Shown: positions 39,466 to 48,261 of the stretch, one piece after another
How the letters are laid out: each line of letters opens with the position of its first letter
How positions within the stretch are numbered: the first letter of the stretch is position 1
NCBI RefSeq assembly: GCF_000959725.1
Contig: NZ_CP009323.1
Coordinates: forward strand, 4,154,001-4,218,000
DNA from: Burkholderia gladioli
GTDB lineage: Bacteria; Pseudomonadota; Gammaproteobacteria; Burkholderiales; Burkholderiaceae
DNA: 64,000 bases
Direction of reading: 5' to 3'
The notes under the pieces: model-generated
What the model saw: only the letters and a program-made list of their open reading frames with translations
Database searches by the model: none
What the model was told of the DNA's origin: nothing
Position numbers and translations under genes: made by a program

Positions 39466-39906
39466 ATGAGCATGATCAAGGAATTCAAGGAGTTCGCCGT
39501 CAAGGGCAACGTGATGGATCTGGCCGTCGGTGTGATCATCGGCGCCGCGTTTTCGAAGATCGTCGATTCGATCGTCAAGGACCTGATCATGCCGGTGATC
39601 GGCGTGGTCACGGGCGGCCTCGACTTCTCGAACAAGTTCATTCAGCTCGGACCCATCCCCGCCAGCTTCAAGGGCAATCCCGATTCCTACAAGGATCTGC
39701 AGGCGGCGGGCGTCGCCCTGTTCGGCTACGGCTCGTTCATCACCGTGCTGATCAACTTCATCATCCTGGCCTTCATCATCTTCTTGATGGTGCGTTTCAT
39801 CAACAAGCTGCGCCGCCCGGCAGTGGCCGAACCGGCCGCGCCGGCGCCGACGCCCGAGGACGTGATGCTGCTGCGCGAGATTCGCGACGAACTGAAACGC
39901 CGCTGA
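39466..39906 (+). CDS. mscL: Large-conductance mechanosensitive channel MscL
   Basis: MscL is the emergency valve that opens under membrane tension during hypo-osmotic shock. It is 146 residues. Residues 1-12 form the amphipathic N-helix ([14 protein letters not shown]), TM1 is [19 protein letters not shown], a periplasmic loop follows, TM2 is [20 protein letters not shown], and the C-terminal helix carries [16 protein letters not shown]. The start follows TGGAG; the longer frame upstream lacks homology. A terminator follows 28 nt after the stop. Confidence 0.97.
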   Translation: MSMIKEFKEFAVKGNVMDLAVGVIIGAAFSKIVDSIVKDLIMPVIGVVTGGLDFSNKFIQLGPIPASFKGNPDSYKDLQAAGVALFGYGSFITVLINFIILAFIIFLMVRFINKLRRPAVAEPAAPAPTPEDVMLLREIRDELKRR

Positions 39907-39933
39907 TCACCCACCGCGCTTCCAGCCCGATCG

Positions 39934-39957
39934 AGCCCGCCGAGCGCGGGCTTTTTT
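39934..39957 (+). terminator. Rho-independent terminator after mscL
   Basis: Stem AGCCCGC, five-base loop, GCGGGCT, followed by TTTTT. Confidence 0.85.
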
Positions 39958-40267
39958 GCGTCCTCTTTTGTGCGGCGCACGCGAAAATCGTGCGGCGATA
40001 CGCGGGAAAACACTCATCGATTCGGCCACCGAAACAAGGCTTTTTTATGAATCAGGCCTGCACGCGCCGCGTTCGCGGGACTATCATGAAGCTAGCAATG
40101 ACATTACACAGGCGCAAACAGCGCCGACATGACGATCGTGGGCATTCAGCTGTCCGGCGTATCGCGGCTCGCTCGAAGCCGTCGCGTCGAACTTCGTGAA
40201 GCCGGCATTTTCGTATGCTATAAAAGATCGGCATGCGGGCGCTCGAGCCGGTTTGGGGGTGGGTCGC
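39958..40267. other. Intergenic region upstream of an unknown gene
   Basis: About 310 bp, less GC-rich than the flanks, with no supportable gene. TATAAA within CGTATGCTATAAAAG (around 40220) could be a -10 element for the following gene. Short frames here lack ribosome-binding sites. Confidence 0.4.
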
Positions 40268-40750
40268 ATGACAAAGCCACAAATCTTGCAATCGTTTTTG
40301 ACGCGAGTGTTTATGTCCTTTCCGAAAAAACGCCGACGCGGGCAGGACGACGGTCACGAGTCGTTTCTCGCCGTCCTGCGCCATGCGAAACCGTTCGCCC
40401 AGCTCGATACCAAGATCGCGCGCGCCAGGGCTCAGGACGAGCCGGTGCTGTACGCGCACGTGCTGCCGGGTCTGGACGTCCTGCTCTGCACCGTGCGCGG
40501 TGCGCATCCGCCCTATCCCGCCATCGCCGACCTGCGCAAGCGCTGCGTCGAGTCGATCAGCCACGCGCTCGAGCAGCCGCTCGACGGGCTGGAGAACGGC
40601 GGCTACTGGTACGAGGCGAACGGCTTCGGTTTCCTGGTGTTCGCCAGCCGAGCGCGGGCCCGCATCCTGCCGGAATTCGCCGGCGGCCCGGCGGGCGAGC
40701 GCAGCGCGAGCCGGCAGAACGCCGGCGACACCACGCCCCGCTCGCTCTGA
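40268..40750 (+). CDS. Conserved-looking hypothetical protein, unknown function
   Basis: About 160 residues; the start is uncertain among 40196, 40268 and 40313. GGGGGTGGG precedes the ATG at 40268. The core (ESFLAVLRHAKPFAQLDTKIARA ... LYAHVLPGLDVLLCTVRGA ... YWYEANGFGFLVFASRARARIL) has mixed helices and strands, no signal peptide and no membrane helix. The high third-position GC supports coding. I do not recognise a family. It stands alone, convergent with the next gene. Confidence 0.65.
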   Translation: MTKPQILQSFLTRVFMSFPKKRRRGQDDGHESFLAVLRHAKPFAQLDTKIARARAQDEPVLYAHVLPGLDVLLCTVRGAHPPYPAIADLRKRCVESISHALEQPLDGLENGGYWYEANGFGFLVFASRARARILPEFAGGPAGERSASRQNAGDTTPRSL

Positions 40751-40894
40751 GCCGCCGGACCTGAACGGGCCGCGAGTCGATCAGGACCGCGGCCCGCTTC
40801 GTATCGGCTGACGATCCAGGTCGCCTGCCGGCGCTCCCGCCGCGCGGCGAGCACGACGACGGCGACGCGCCGCCATCCCCTTGCGCAATGTCCC

Positions 40895-41776
40895 TCAGGC
40901 GCGCCCGCCCGGGCGCACGATATCGATGAAGGCCGAGAAGTCGGCATCGGCCAGGCCCATCGCCGAACCCAGGCGCAGCAATTGCTGGACGGCGCCCGCC
41001 ACCGGCATCGCGGCGCCCGCCTCGCGCGCGGCATCGGCGATTGTTTCGGCATCCTTCCTGAAGGTGGAGAGCGCGCCGAGCGGCGCGTGCCCGGCCGAGG
41101 TCATGCGCGGCACGAAGGTCTGCAGCAGCACCGAATCGGCCCAGCCGCCCGCCAGCGCCTCGGACAGCCGCGCGGCATCGATGCCGCTGGCCTGGGCGAG
41201 CCCGACCGCCTCGGCGATCGCGGCCACCGTGGCGGTGACGATCGCCTGGTTGCAGAGCTTGGCCGTCTGTCCCGCGCCGGCCTCGCCCAGGTGCGTAAGT
41301 CGCGAGGCATAGGCGGCGATCAGCGGACGAACCGCCTCGACCTCGTCGGCCGGGCCGCCCGCCATCACCGCGAGCGTACCGGCCTGCGCGCCCGGCACGC
41401 CACCCGAGACCGGCGCGTCGATCCAGGCCACCCCCGCTTGCGCGGCGCGCGCCGCGTAGTCGCGCGTGGCGGCCGGCGGAATCGAGGAATGATCGACGAT
41501 CCGGCGCAGGCGCCGCCGCTCCGGTTCGCCGGACAGCAGCCCATACGCGCCGAACACCACTTCGCCGACCGCGGCCGCGTCGAGCACGCACAGCATCACC
41601 GTCTCGACCCGCCCGGCCATCTCGCGCGGCGTATCCGCCACGCTGGCGCCCTCGGCCGCCAGCACCTCGGCCCTGGCGCGCGTGCGATTCCAGACCTGCA
41701 CCTGGTGCCCCGCGCGCAGCCAGTGCCGAATCATCGGCGCGCCCATCAGTCCCGGCCCGCAAAATCCTGCTTCCAC
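40895..41776 (-). CDS. 2-hydroxy-3-oxopropionate (tartronate semialdehyde) reductase-like dehydrogenase
   Basis: A 293-residue beta-hydroxyacid dehydrogenase. The N-terminal NAD(P) motif is GFCGPGLMGAPM, the substrate signature is DAPVSGGVPGAQAGTLAVM, and the catalytic lysine lies in GAGQTAKLCNQA. The start is taken as GTG at 41776, giving MEAGFCGPGLMG, with GGGGA 7 nt upstream; longer starts add unrelated residues. Candidate substrates are tartronate semialdehyde or 3-hydroxyisobutyrate. Its place beside the purine genes, which end in glyoxylate, favours the former, but gcl and hyi are absent. Confidence 0.85.
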   Translation of the reverse strand: MEAGFCGPGLMGAPMIRHWLRAGHQVQVWNRTRARAEVLAAEGASVADTPREMAGRVETVMLCVLDAAAVGEVVFGAYGLLSGEPERRRLRRIVDHSSIPPAATRDYAARAAQAGVAWIDAPVSGGVPGAQAGTLAVMAGGPADEVEAVRPLIAAYASRLTHLGEAGAGQTAKLCNQAIVTATVAAIAEAVGLAQASGIDAARLSEALAGGWADSVLLQTFVPRMTSAGHAPLGALSTFRKDAETIADAAREAGAAMPVAGAVQQLLRLGSAMGLADADFSAFIDIVRPGGRA

Positions 41777-41893
41777 GTCGTTCCCCGCAATCGAATTGAA
41801 CTCGGCGCCCATCATACCGATCACTCCTAGATGCGCGGGCGCTCGGCAGCGCTGCCGGCTCTCGCGCATGCGTCCACTGACTCCGGAGGAATC

Positions 41894-42103
41894 ATGAGCG
41901 ACCATGTCTACAAGCTGATCGAACTCACCGGTTCGTCGCAGAAATCGAGCGACGATGCCATCCGCAACGCCATCGCCAAGGCCGCCAGGACACTGCATGG
42001 CCTGAACTGGTTCGAGGTGATCGAAACGCGTGGCCATATCGAGGGCGACCAGGTCATGCATTGGCAGGTCACGCTGAAGGTTGGCGTCCGCCTCGACGAC
42101 TGA
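41894..42103 (+). CDS. Dodecin family flavin-binding protein
   Basis: A 69-residue protein, [23 protein letters not shown]... [14 protein letters not shown]. Dodecins form hollow dodecamers that store flavin and coenzyme A. The SxxSxxDAI and WFEVIETRG segments, around the flavin-stacking Trp, are typical. A strong CGGAGGA is placed 5 nt before the ATG. It is divergent from the dehydrogenase (117 bp apart). Confidence 0.93.
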   Translation: MSDHVYKLIELTGSSQKSSDDAIRNAIAKAARTLHGLNWFEVIETRGHIEGDQVMHWQVTLKVGVRLDD

Positions 42104-42283
42104 ACCCCGCTGCTTCGCCACTGCGGTCTTGCGCGCGACACCTCGACAGCGAGGTGCCGCGCCTCCGGATCGCACCGCCGTCGACGATCCCGTCACGGCG
42201 CTATTCCTCTTCGAATATCTCGAAACCCCGCTCTACTGCGGTTTACGCCCGCTTGACGCTCATTTCTGTCCATATTAAAAATC

Positions 42284-42322
42284 ATATATCCCCATGATCC
42301 ATCGATCAGCCTGAAGATATAT
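42284..42322. promoter_or_regulatory. Nested palindromes upstream of the LysR gene
   Basis: The outer arms ATATATC (42284) and GATATAT (42316) enclose an inner TGATC-CATC-GATCA (42295-42308), nearly co-centred. They end 14 bp before the lysR start, so this is a likely autoregulatory LysR-type site in an AT-rich patch. Confidence 0.45.
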
Positions 42323-42336
42323 AACCCGGAGAAAAC

Positions 42337-43266
42337 ATGAGCCAACAACGCGAGGCGATCGACACCTACCTGCTGCGCGTCCTGCACACGCTGCTGATGG
42401 AGCGCAGCGTGACACGCGCGGCGGTCAAGCTGAACCAGTCGCAGCCGGCGATCAGCGCCGCGCTGCGACGGCTGCGCGACATCACCGGCGATCCGCTGCT
42501 GGTGCGCGGCAAGTCGGGCATGGTCCCGACCGAATACGGGCTGCGCCTGCTCGAGCCGGTGCAGAACGCGCTGCGCGAGATCGAGCGCATCAAGTTCCAG
42601 CAGCACAACTTCGATCCGGCCACCTCGATCCGCTGCTACCGGATCGGCTGCCCCGACTACCTGAACGTGCTGTTCGTGCCGACCGTGGTGGAGCGCTTCC
42701 GCCACGCGGCGCCGAACGCGACGCTCGAATTCCATTCGCTCGGCCCCGCCTTCGACTACGAGCTGGCGCTGGAGGACGGCAAGCTCGACATCGTGATCGG
42801 CAACTGGCCCGAGCCGCCCGAGCAGCTCCACCTGTCGAACCTGTTCGTCGACAAGATCGTCTGCCTGATGAGCAACACGCATCCGTTCGCCAAGCGCGGC
42901 GGGCTCACGCTCGACCAGTACCTGAACGCGCCGCACCTGGCGCCCACGCCCTACTCGGTCGGCCAGCGCGGCGCGATCGACGTGCACCTGGCGCGCGAGC
43001 GGCTCAAGCGGCACGTGGTCGTCACGCTGCCCTACTTCAACCTGGCGCCCTATGTGCTGGTGAAGTCGGACCTGATCTTCACCACCACGCGGCTGTTCGC
43101 CGATCATTACGCGAAATTCCTGCCGCTGTCGGTGGTGCCCGCCCCGCTCGATTTCCCGCCGATGCAGTACTACCAGCTCTGGCACGAACGCTGCCATTAC
43201 TCGGACGAGGTGCGCTGGCTGCGCAGCCTGGTGGCCGAGGCCACCCGCACGTTGATCGACGCCTGA
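42337..43266 (+). CDS. LysR-family transcriptional regulator
   Basis: A 309-residue regulator of the NodD/SyrM-like branch. The N-terminal winged helix is MERSVTRAAVKLNQSQPAISAALRRLRDITGDPLLVRG (residues ~21-60). A periplasmic-binding-type effector domain follows. CGGAG lies 6 nt before the ATG. It is convergent with the 8-oxoguanine deaminase gene (84 bp apart), so it may govern that gene or the urate genes beyond. The effector is unknown. Confidence 0.9.
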   Translation: MSQQREAIDTYLLRVLHTLLMERSVTRAAVKLNQSQPAISAALRRLRDITGDPLLVRGKSGMVPTEYGLRLLEPVQNALREIERIKFQQHNFDPATSIRCYRIGCPDYLNVLFVPTVVERFRHAAPNATLEFHSLGPAFDYELALEDGKLDIVIGNWPEPPEQLHLSNLFVDKIVCLMSNTHPFAKRGGLTLDQYLNAPHLAPTPYSVGQRGAIDVHLARERLKRHVVVTLPYFNLAPYVLVKSDLIFTTTRLFADHYAKFLPLSVVPAPLDFPPMQYYQLWHERCHYSDEVRWLRSLVAEATRTLIDA

Positions 43267-43350
43267 AGCGCCTGCGCGGCCGGCAGCGCCTCGGCGCGTG
43301 TCCGGCCACGCGAGGCGCGGTGCGCGCCGCGAGCATTGTCCGAATCCGCT

Positions 43351-44778
43351 TCAGCGCGCCGCCTCCAGCAACTGCCGCGCGAGCCGGTTGTGATGCTCCA
43401 CCAGCGGCCCGAGATCGACCGTCGCGAGCTGTCCCTCGCGCACCAGCACCCGCCCGTTCACGACGCTCCAGGCCACCTGCGACGGCGCGCAGAACACCAA
43501 CGCGGCGACCGGGTCGTGCAGCGCGCCGGCGAACAGCGGCTGGCGCAGGTCGAAGGCGACGAAATCGGCGGCCATGCCCGGCGCCAGCGCGCCGATGTCG
43601 TCGCGGCCGAGCACGCGCGCGCCGCCGAGCGTGGCGATCTCCAGCGCCTCGCGCGCCGTCATCGCATCCGGCCCGAATCCAACCCGCTGCAACAGCAACG
43701 CCTGGCGCACCTCGGCCACCATCTGCGCGCCGTCGTTCGAGGCCGAACCATCCACGCCGAGCCCGACCGGCACGCCGGCCAGCCGCATCCGGCGCACCGG
43801 CGCGATGCCCGAGGCGAGCCGCATGTTCGAGCATGGGCAATGCGCGACGCCCGTGCCGGTGCGCGCGAACAACGCGATGCCGGCCTCGTCGAGCTGCACG
43901 CAGTGCGCGTGCCAGACATCGGGGCCGACCCAGCCGAGATCCTCGGCATATTCGGCCGGCGTCATGCCGAATTTCTCGCGGCTGTAGGCGAGGTCGTTGA
44001 CGTTCTCGGCCAGATGCGTGTGCAGCGAGACGCGATGCGCGCGTGCGAGCTTCGCCGATTCGCGCATCAGGTCGCGGCTCACCGAGAACGGCGAGCACGG
44101 CGCCACCACGATGCGCAACATCGCGTAGCGTGCCTCGTCGTGCCAGGTCTCGATCAGGCGCTGCGTGTCGGCGAGGATCGCGTCCTCGCGCTCGACCACC
44201 GAATCGGGCGGCAGGCCGCCGTCGCGCTGGCCGACGCTCATGCTGCCGCGGCTGGCATGAAAGCGCAGGCCGATCCGCTGCGCGGCGCCGATGCTGTCGT
44301 CGAGCCGGGCGCCGTTCGGATAGAGATAGAGATGGTCGCTCGAGGTGGTGCAGCCCGAGAGCAGCAGCTCGGCCATCGCCGTCAGCGTCGAGACCTCGAT
44401 CATCTCCGGGGTCAGGTTCTCCCAGATCCGGTACAGGTTCGTCAGCCAGCCGAACAGCTCGGCGTCCTGCGCGGCCGGCACGGCGCGCGTCAGGCTCTGG
44501 TACATGTGGTGATGGGTATTGACCAGGCCCGGGATCACCAGGTGGCCGCGCAGGTCGAGCACCTCGTCGGCCGTCTCGGGCAGCGTGTCGGTCGGGCCGA
44601 CCGCGACGATCCGGTTGTCCTCGACGTAGAGGCCGCCATCGCGGATTTCGCGCCGTTCGCCGTCCATCGTCACCAGCACCTCGGCATGGCGTACCAGCAA
44701 CGTGCGGCCGGGGCGGCCGGCGTTGGAATGCAAGGAGGAGGAAGCTTGCGCGGCATGGCGCGCGATCGGGTCCTGCAT
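43351..44778 (-). CDS. 8-oxoguanine deaminase
   Basis: Predicted to deaminate 8-oxoguanine to urate. It is a 475-residue amidohydrolase of the ATZ/TRZ class. Metal-site motifs: NTHHHMYQSLTRAVPAAQ, HTHLAEN, WHAHCVQLD and GLGVDGSASNDG. NTHHHMYQ and the LFGWLTNLYRIWE segment fit the 8-oxoguanine subgroup; an s-triazine or other purine hydrolase is the alternative. The start at 44778 has ACGGAG 8 nt upstream. Placement beside uraH and puuD strongly supports a urate-forming role. Confidence 0.85.
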   Translation of the reverse strand: MQDPIARHAAQASSSLHSNAGRPGRTLLVRHAEVLVTMDGERREIRDGGLYVEDNRIVAVGPTDTLPETADEVLDLRGHLVIPGLVNTHHHMYQSLTRAVPAAQDAELFGWLTNLYRIWENLTPEMIEVSTLTAMAELLLSGCTTSSDHLYLYPNGARLDDSIGAAQRIGLRFHASRGSMSVGQRDGGLPPDSVVEREDAILADTQRLIETWHDEARYAMLRIVVAPCSPFSVSRDLMRESAKLARAHRVSLHTHLAENVNDLAYSREKFGMTPAEYAEDLGWVGPDVWHAHCVQLDEAGIALFARTGTGVAHCPCSNMRLASGIAPVRRMRLAGVPVGLGVDGSASNDGAQMVAEVRQALLLQRVGFGPDAMTAREALEIATLGGARVLGRDDIGALAPGMAADFVAFDLRQPLFAGALHDPVAALVFCAPSQVAWSVVNGRVLVREGQLATVDLGPLVEHHNRLARQLLEAAR

Positions 44779-45263
44779 GGTGGTTCTCCGTTCGGTGGCG
44801 CCGCCTGGGCGGCCTGGCGGCATCCGACCGGGAGCGGCGGCGCCGAAAACCGTGCCGCCGCGTCCTGTCGAACGCCCGTGGCCCGGTTACCCGGCTTGCT
44901 CGCCGTCTTCGGGGCTCGCCGCGCGGCCGGGCCGCGTGCGAGCCGGTCGAGCATCGCGCAGGCGCGTCCCGAATGCAAGGCTTGTCGTCGAATACCGCGC
45001 TTCACGCCGACAATATGATGGGATAAGTTGGATCCGATGCGCCGGCCAGCGAATCGACCGCCCGGCATGGCCCCGCCGCTCATGCGCGACGGCTTATCTT
45101 CGCTATCGCGGCCGATTCGCGTCCCCGGCATTCTTAAAATGGCGACTCGGCGCTCGCTTCGATCCGCCGACGGGTATGTAGCCACCGACGTGGAGCCTCG
45201 ATCCGCCGCCATCCCTGGATCGAGGCCGCGTTTACTCTTCGCATTCACACAAGGACCAAGCGA
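44779..45263. other. Intergenic region between divergent purine-catabolic genes
   Basis: About 485 bp with no convincing gene. It must contain the promoters for the deaminase (minus) and uraH (plus). TCGATCCGCCG occurs twice (about 45160 and 45198), and a 10-bp hairpin lies at 45195-45226, annotated separately. Confidence 0.45.
45195..45226 (+). promoter_or_regulatory. 10-bp hairpin upstream of uraH
   Basis: GCCTCGATCC, twelve-base loop, GGATCGAGGC: a perfect inverted repeat ending 37 bp before the uraH start. It could be an operator or a leader-RNA structure. No T tract follows, so it is not a standard terminator. Confidence 0.45.
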
Positions 45264-45617
45264 ATGGGAAAGCTGACTACCCACGTACTCGACACCGCGC
45301 ACGGCCGCCCCGGTGCCGATATCCGCATCGAACTGCATGCGATCGACGGCGACACGCGCCGCGCGCTGCTCACCGCCACCACCAATAGCGACGGGCGCTG
45401 CGATCGCCCGCTGCTCGAAGGCGAGGCACTGCTCGCCGGCGAATACGAACTGGTGTTTCATACCGGCGATTATTTCGCCGCGCTGGGCGTCGAGCTGCCG
45501 GCGCCGCGCTTCGTCGACCGCGTGGTGCTGCGCTTCGGCGTGGCCGACCCCGACGCGCACTACCACGTGCCGCTGCTGGTCTCGCCCTGGTCCTACAGCA
45601 CATATCGCGGCAGCTGA
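45264..45617 (+). CDS. uraH: 5-hydroxyisourate hydrolase (transthyretin-related)
   Basis: UraH hydrolyses 5-hydroxyisourate to OHCU in urate degradation. It is 117 residues. Both family signatures are present: LTTHVLDTAHGRPG at the N-terminus (with the catalytic His7) and the C-terminal YSTYRGS. Arg in DGRCDRP is also conserved. There is no signal peptide. It precedes puuD by 65 nt on the same strand. Confidence 0.97.
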   Translation: MGKLTTHVLDTAHGRPGADIRIELHAIDGDTRRALLTATTNSDGRCDRPLLEGEALLAGEYELVFHTGDYFAALGVELPAPRFVDRVVLRFGVADPDAHYHVPLLVSPWSYSTYRGS

Positions 45618-45682
45618 CAACGCATCGGCCCTGCCCGCCCCACATTCGATAACAAGGACTCGAGTCTGTCTGGAGGAGTTTC

Positions 45683-46876
45683 ATGGAAGGTTTCATCACC
45701 GACTGGCTGAATCTCGCGATTCGCTGGTTGCACGTCATCTGCGCGATCGCCTGGATCGGCGAATCGTTCTACTTCGTCGCCCTCGACAACAGCCTCAAGC
45801 CGCCCAAGGATCCGAACCAGCGCCAGCGCGGCGTGTTCGGCGAGCTCTGGCACGTGCACGGCGGCGGCTTCTACAACATGCAGAAGTACACGGTCGCACC
45901 GCCCGAGATGCCGGAGGACCTGCACTGGTCGAAGTGGCCTTCCTATACCACCTGGATGTCCGGCTTCGGCCTGTTCTTCGTGCTCTACCTGCTCGCGCCG
46001 AACACCTACCTGATCGACCGCAACGTGCTCGACATGGGGCCGGTGGTGGCCGTGTCGGCCGCGCTCGGCTTCCTGATGGCGGGCTGGATCGTCTATGACT
46101 GCGCCTGCCGCCTGCTCGGCAACCGCGATCGCCTGCTCGGTGCCTTCGTCGGCCTCTACGTGGTGCTGGCGGCCTGGCTGGCCTGCCATGTCTTCTCGGG
46201 CCGCGCGGCCTACCTGATCGTCGGCGCGATGCTCGCCACCATCATGTCGGCCAACGTGTTCTTCGTGATCATCCCCGGCCAGCGCAAGATGGTCGACAAG
46301 ATGCTCAAGGGCGAGACGCCGAACCCGATCTACGGCAAGCGCGGCAAGCAGCGCTCGGTGCACAACACCTACTTCACGCTGCCGGTGGTGTTCGCGATGC
46401 TGTCGAACCACTACGCGATGACCTACGCCAACCAGTACAACTGGATCGTGCTGGTGATCATCATGCTGGCCGGTGCGCTGATCCGCCAGTTCTTCGTGAT
46501 GCGCCACCGCGGCCAGCAGCTCTGGTACCTGCCGCTGGGCGGCGTCGCGCTGATGCTGCTGGCCCTTGTCTGGACCATGCCGCGCCCGGTCGCGCCGCAG
46601 GCCGAGGCGGCCAACCTGCCCAAGCTCTCGATCAAGGATATCGAGCCGGTGCTGCAGCAGCGCTGCGTGGCCTGCCACTCGGCCAAGCCGACCATGATGG
46701 GCAGCGCGCCGGCCGGCGTGATGTTCGACACGCCCGAGCAGATCGCGCAGAACGCGCAGCGCATCTACCAGCAGGCCGTGCAACTGAAGGCGATGCCGAT
46801 CGGCAATGTCACCCACATGACCGACGACGAGCGCACCAAGATCGCGGCGTGGTTCGAGGCGGGGGCGGCGAAGTAG
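45683..46876 (+). CDS. puuD: Membrane-bound urate oxidase PuuD with cytochrome c domain
   Basis: PuuD oxidises urate to 5-hydroxyisourate and passes electrons to a c-type cytochrome instead of making H2O2. It is 397 residues. The N-terminal urate hydroxylase domain has about eight membrane helices and the conserved WLHVICAIAWIGESFYFVALD and GELWHVHGGGFY motifs. The C-terminal domain (~300-397) contains the heme-binding CVACH motif. GGAGG lies 6 nt upstream. It is followed by a strong terminator. Confidence 0.96.
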   Translation: MEGFITDWLNLAIRWLHVICAIAWIGESFYFVALDNSLKPPKDPNQRQRGVFGELWHVHGGGFYNMQKYTVAPPEMPEDLHWSKWPSYTTWMSGFGLFFVLYLLAPNTYLIDRNVLDMGPVVAVSAALGFLMAGWIVYDCACRLLGNRDRLLGAFVGLYVVLAAWLACHVFSGRAAYLIVGAMLATIMSANVFFVIIPGQRKMVDKMLKGETPNPIYGKRGKQRSVHNTYFTLPVVFAMLSNHYAMTYANQYNWIVLVIIMLAGALIRQFFVMRHRGQQLWYLPLGGVALMLLALVWTMPRPVAPQAEAANLPKLSIKDIEPVLQQRCVACHSAKPTMMGSAPAGVMFDTPEQIAQNAQRIYQQAVQLKAMPIGNVTHMTDDERTKIAAWFEAGAAK

Positions 46877-46908
46877 GCAGCCGGTCGTTTCGACGGCTTG
46901 AAAAGGAA

Positions 46909-46936
46909 GGGCTCGCGGATTCGCGAGCCCTTTTTT
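46909..46936 (+). terminator. Rho-independent terminator after puuD
   Basis: Stem GGGCTCGCG, loop GATT, CGCGAGCCC, then six T. It ends the uraH-puuD transcript. Confidence 0.92.
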
Positions 46937-46995
46937 GTTCCGTGCTTCCTGGATGCCGGCGCACGACGATGGCCGACGCGGCTCGCGCGATGCGC

Positions 46996-47553
46996 TTATT
47001 CGGCGATCGAGCGAATCACGCGCGCCGGGTTTCCGCCCGCCAGCGTATCGCGAGGCACGTCGCGCGTGACGACCGCGCCCGCGGCGACCACCGAATTTTC
47101 TCCAATCGTCACGCCGCCGAGAATGATCGCGCCGGCGCCGATCCAGACGTTGTTCTCGATCACCACCGGCTTGGCCACCACGCCGCTGCGCCGCCGCGAG
47201 GGCTCGACGGGATGGCCTGAGGTGAGGATGCTGACATTGGGGCCGATCATCACCTGATCGCCGATGTCGATGCCGCCGAGGTCGTAGAAGGTGCAGTTCT
47301 GGTTGATGAAGACCTGGCGGCCGACACGGATATCGGTGCCACCGGTCGAATAGAACGGCGGAATCAATGAAAAACCGTCGTCGACCGGCTTGCCGATCAG
47401 TTCGCGGAACAGGGCGCGGACCGCATCCGCATCGTCGAACGTCAATCGGTTGAGCGCCGCCGTGATCGCCATCGCGCGCTTGACGCTCGCCACCATCGCC
47501 GCGGATTCCGGCGTTCCCCTTGAAATCGTCCTGGTTCGTCCGTCGTCGCTCAT
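46996..47553 (-). CDS. Sugar O-acetyltransferase (maltose/NodL type)
   Basis: A 185-residue left-handed beta-helix acetyltransferase. The N-terminal maltose-acetyltransferase-like segment is RALFRELIGKPVDDGFSLIPPFYSTGG. Hexapeptide repeats follow, ending IENNVWIGAGAIILGGVTIGENSVVAAGAVVTRDVP, the typical hexapeptide-transferase signature. The exact acceptor is unknown. It sits between the two halves of the purine-degradation genes but has no evident link to them. Confidence 0.88.
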   Translation of the reverse strand: MSDDGRTRTISRGTPESAAMVASVKRAMAITAALNRLTFDDADAVRALFRELIGKPVDDGFSLIPPFYSTGGTDIRVGRQVFINQNCTFYDLGGIDIGDQVMIGPNVSILTSGHPVEPSRRRSGVVAKPVVIENNVWIGAGAIILGGVTIGENSVVAAGAVVTRDVPRDTLAGGNPARVIRSIAE

Positions 47554-47654
47554 TCCCTGTCCTTTTTGCTCGCCATTGCCTGACCGCATCGATATCCGGC
47601 AGGAAACTGTACCGCATCCCGGCGGCCGCTCGCCTGTCGAAGGTCGACGCCAAC

Positions 47655-47692
47655 AAAAAGGCCTTGCGAACCCTTCGGTCCGCAAGGCCTTT
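47655..47692 (-). terminator. Rho-independent terminator after allA
   Basis: A 12-bp stem AAAGGCCTTGCG / CGCAAGGCCTTT with a 12-nt loop. On the minus strand it continues into TTTTTGTT. It lies 56 nt past the allA stop and ends the allantoin operon. Confidence 0.9.
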
Positions 47693-47748
47693 GCGCTGCT
47701 TGGTGCTACCGCGTTTCTCCCAGGCTCGCTCGCCCGCCCTCGCCATGC

Positions 47749-48261
47749 TCAGGCAGCGACGTGATGCAGCGCCTCCTCGGTTAGCCACAGCGATTCCTCG
47801 AGCATCTGCTCGTTCAGGTTCGAGCCTTCCCCGCCGCGATCGACCACCACGAAATCGCTGACCTCGCCCAGCGCGATCAGCGGATGGTGCCAGACGCCCT
47901 TCGCGTAGTTCACGCCCTGCCAGCCGTTCGAGACGAAGGCACGAATCTGCGCCGGATCGAGTTCGCCGGCCGGCGCGACCACCACCAGGTAAGGCCGCTC
48001 CGACAAGGGCAGGAAGGCCTGGCTGCCGAGCGGATGCCGTTCGAGCATCTTCACCTCGAAGGGCAACGCGCGCGGCTGGCCGCGAAACAGGTTGACGAGC
48101 GTGTGGCCGCCCTGCTCGGCGACATCCACCCGGGCCAGATCGTGGAAGCGGATCGTGGTGCCGAGATTGATCGGGATCTGCCTGGCGCCCTCGGTCTCGA
48201 TCACATCGCCGAAGGGCGCGAACGCCGCGCGCGTCAGCGCTTCGATGGTCAGCGTCTTCAT
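47749..48261 (-). CDS. allA: Ureidoglycolate lyase
   Basis: AllA splits ureidoglycolate to glyoxylate and urea, the last step of the pathway here. It is 170 residues, cupin-like. Family features: [42 protein letters not shown] and [13 protein letters not shown]. Its ATG overlaps the alc stop by 4 bp (ATGA), so the two are translationally coupled. Confidence 0.96.
   Translation of the reverse strand: MKTLTIEALTRAAFAPFGDVIETEGARQIPINLGTTIRFHDLARVDVAEQGGHTLVNLFRGQPRALPFEVKMLERHPLGSQAFLPLSERPYLVVVAPAGELDPAQIRAFVSNGWQGVNYAKGVWHHPLIALGEVSDFVVVDRGGEGSNLNEQMLEESLWLTEEALHHVAA

Noticed and set aside
44702-45181. Plus-strand frame of 159 codons in the deaminase-uraH gap
   Set aside because: It begins inside the deaminase gene on the opposite strand, has no ribosome-binding site and no recognisable domain.
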